Assembly (NCBI GenBank): GCA_031283485.1
Contig: JAITBR010000032.1
Coordinates: 1-6,471 of the forward strand
Origin: Puniceicoccales bacterium
GTDB lineage: Bacteria > Verrucomicrobiota > Verrucomicrobiae > Opitutales > LL51
Length of the DNA: 6,471 nucleotides
Direction: 5' to 3'
Position 1 is the stretch's first letter. Each line of letters starts with the position of its first letter. The position numbers and the translations under genes are program-made. Under the pieces are notes generated by a model. That model saw only the letters and a program-made list of their open reading frames with translations, did no database searches and was not told where the DNA came from. Of this stretch, positions 5,366 to 6,471 are shown piece by piece.

Positions 5366-6471
5366 ATGAAAGATAAAACGTTTATAAATTTTACGAAGAA
5401 AGCACTCCTGGAACTGCCAGTCCCGGGAAAGGGCATGCTGACATTTTGTGACGCAAATGAGAAGGGGTTAAGTTTATACGTAACTGCAAAGGGAAACAAG
5501 AGCTTCATGGTACGTAAGCGAATAAATGGATAAAATAAGCGCGTAATACTTGGGCACTTTCCGGAGATGACAGTGGACCAGGCGAGGAAGGCTGCCCAGA
5601 GAATAAAAGGAGAGATAGCATCGGGAAAAAATCCGCTGGAAGAAAAGGAGAAACGGACCAGCGAGAAGACATTTGGAGAGGCCTATGGGGAATACATGGA
5701 GAAATATGCCAGGGCGGAAATGAAGCCAGGGTCGTGTAAAGATGTCGAATTTCGCCTCAAGAAGGTATTGCCACATTGGTCCGAAAGGAGCCTCTCCTCC
5801 ATAGCAAAACAGGAGGTGAGGGAGCTACACGAGCGCATAGGACGAGAAAATGGAAAATATCAGGCAAACAGAGTATTGGCATACATTCGTGCGATTTACA
5901 ATAAGATGATCGCTTGGGATTGGGAGGGAATGAACCCAACCATCGGCATAGGGAAATTCAAGGAGACGAAGAGGGATCGGTTCATACTGGAAGATGAGAT
6001 GCCCAAGTTGATGAAATCATTGGAAGCGGAGCCGAATAGAGATATGGCGGACTTCTTCCTGCTGTGCCTGTACACCGGGGCGCGAAAATCGAACGTGCAA
6101 AGCATGCGCTGGGAGGACATAGATTTCAGCATCAACGAGTGGAGGATTCCGGACACAAAAAATGGAGACCCCCAGCGTGTTCCTCTAGTAGATGAAACCT
6201 TAGAGATTTTAGATAATCGTATCCATTTGAAAACAACCACACCATGGGTGTTTCCGAGCGAAGACAGTAAAAGTGGACATCTGCAAGAACCGAAAGCGGC
6301 GTGGAAGCGGATATTGGAGCGTGCGGGATTGGCAAACTTGCGGATCCATGACCTGAGACGAACAATGGGGAGCTACCAGGCGATAAACGGGGAAAGCTTG
6401 GTAGTGATCGGAGGGACACTGGGCCATAAAAGCCCGCAATCCACAGCAATATATGCTCGACTGTCGAATGA
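5366..6471 (+). pseudogene. P4-type tyrosine-recombinase integrase, interrupted by a stop codon; 3' end outside the window
   Basis: This is a phage/island integrase that would cut and rejoin DNA at the tRNA-Tyr att site. Numbering codons from the ATG at 5366 and counting the stop as 56: residues 1-95 form an arm-binding domain of the DUF4102 type (GLSLYVTAKGNKSFMVRKR..., then LGHFPEMTVDQARK). A SAM-like core-binding domain spans about 105-195, followed by the catalytic domain. Catalytic residues are R240 (TGARKSN), K265 (DTKNG), H328 and R331 (HDLR), H354 (LGHKS) and the nucleophile Y363 (IYARLS). A TAA at 5531-5533 interrupts the frame after RING. The frame is otherwise open on both sides and conserved, so this is a point nonsense (one base from AAA), not a frameshift. 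Unless the stop is a sequencing error or the protein restarts internally (GGAG then GTG at 5573), the full enzyme is not made. The last few residues lie beyond the window. Confidence 0.9.

Larger units (their letters stand above)
5127..6471. mobile_element. Edge of an integrative element inserted in tRNA-Tyr (partial)
   Basis: The element is inferred from a tRNA gene fragment retaining the 3' end, followed within 180 bases by a P4-type tyrosine integrase, with short repeats between that could be integrase arm sites. The tRNA fragment serves as the att site at this end; the crossover would lie in the anticodon-stem region, near 5171-5186. The integrase gene is more purine-rich on its coding strand and uses AGG, AGA and ATA codons more than the neighbouring kinase gene, as expected for acquired DNA. 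Cargo and the far boundary are outside the window, so neither type (genomic island, prophage, ICE) nor size can be stated. Confidence 0.8.

Noticed and set aside
5474..6449. Several minus-strand ORFs opposite the integrase
   Set aside because: The plus frame carries the complete catalytic motif set; the minus-strand frames are shadows.
1..6471. CRISPR array, riboswitch, rRNA or complete insertion sequence
   Set aside because: No regularly spaced long repeats, no recognised aptamer, no rRNA sequence, and no transposase with terminal inverted repeats were seen on reading both strands.

Overview
The window looks like a chromosomal stretch of a moderately AT-rich bacterium, interrupted at its right end by the edge of an integrated element. 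The lineage cannot be fixed from the sequence alone. My best guess is Verrucomicrobiota (Opitutae-like), based on the style of the membrane-anchored protein at 119-922, which recalls Amuc_1099-like pilus proteins of that phylum, and of the histidine kinase. This is recollection, not a search result.

Layout from left to right: (1) positions 1-118 hold no supportable gene. (2) A leftward gene (119-922) encodes a one-pass membrane protein with two related beta-rich repeats, possibly part of a pilus or secretion machine. (3) A rightward pair, infA (translation initiation factor IF-1 with a C-terminal tail) and mnmE (tRNA wobble-uridine modification GTPase), overlaps by ATGA and is probably translationally coupled. 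(4) A small leftward Ser/Thr/Asp-rich ORF of unknown function (2706-2993) converges on mnmE and is divergent from the next operon. (5) A rightward pair encodes a soluble PAS-type sensor histidine kinase (3124-4752) and a receiver-only response regulator (4749-5126), again overlapping by ATGA. Together they form a compact two-component system without a DNA-binding output.

(6) Directly abutting the response-regulator stop codon is the 3' part of a tRNA-Tyr gene (anticodon GTA) on the minus strand. It is intact from anticodon stem to CCA end but has no D arm and no 5' acceptor strand. (7) Where the 5' half should be, there are about 180 bases of AT-rich, repeat-bearing DNA followed by a P4-type tyrosine-recombinase integrase reading rightward and leaving the window. 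This is the expected end of an integrative element inserted in tRNA-Tyr: the fragment is the displaced 3' half (one att site), and a rebuilt complete tRNA-Tyr is predicted at the far end. The integrase reading frame carries a single in-frame TAA near codon 56, while its catalytic set (R, K, H-x-x-R, H, Y) is all present. The element may therefore be newly immobilised, may use an internal restart, or the base may be a sequencing error.

No wholly new system is evident. The most useful points for follow-up are the tRNA-Tyr integration junction with its candidate integrase arm sites, the interrupted integrase, the duplicated domain in the 119-922 protein, and the cysteine cluster at the kinase N terminus.
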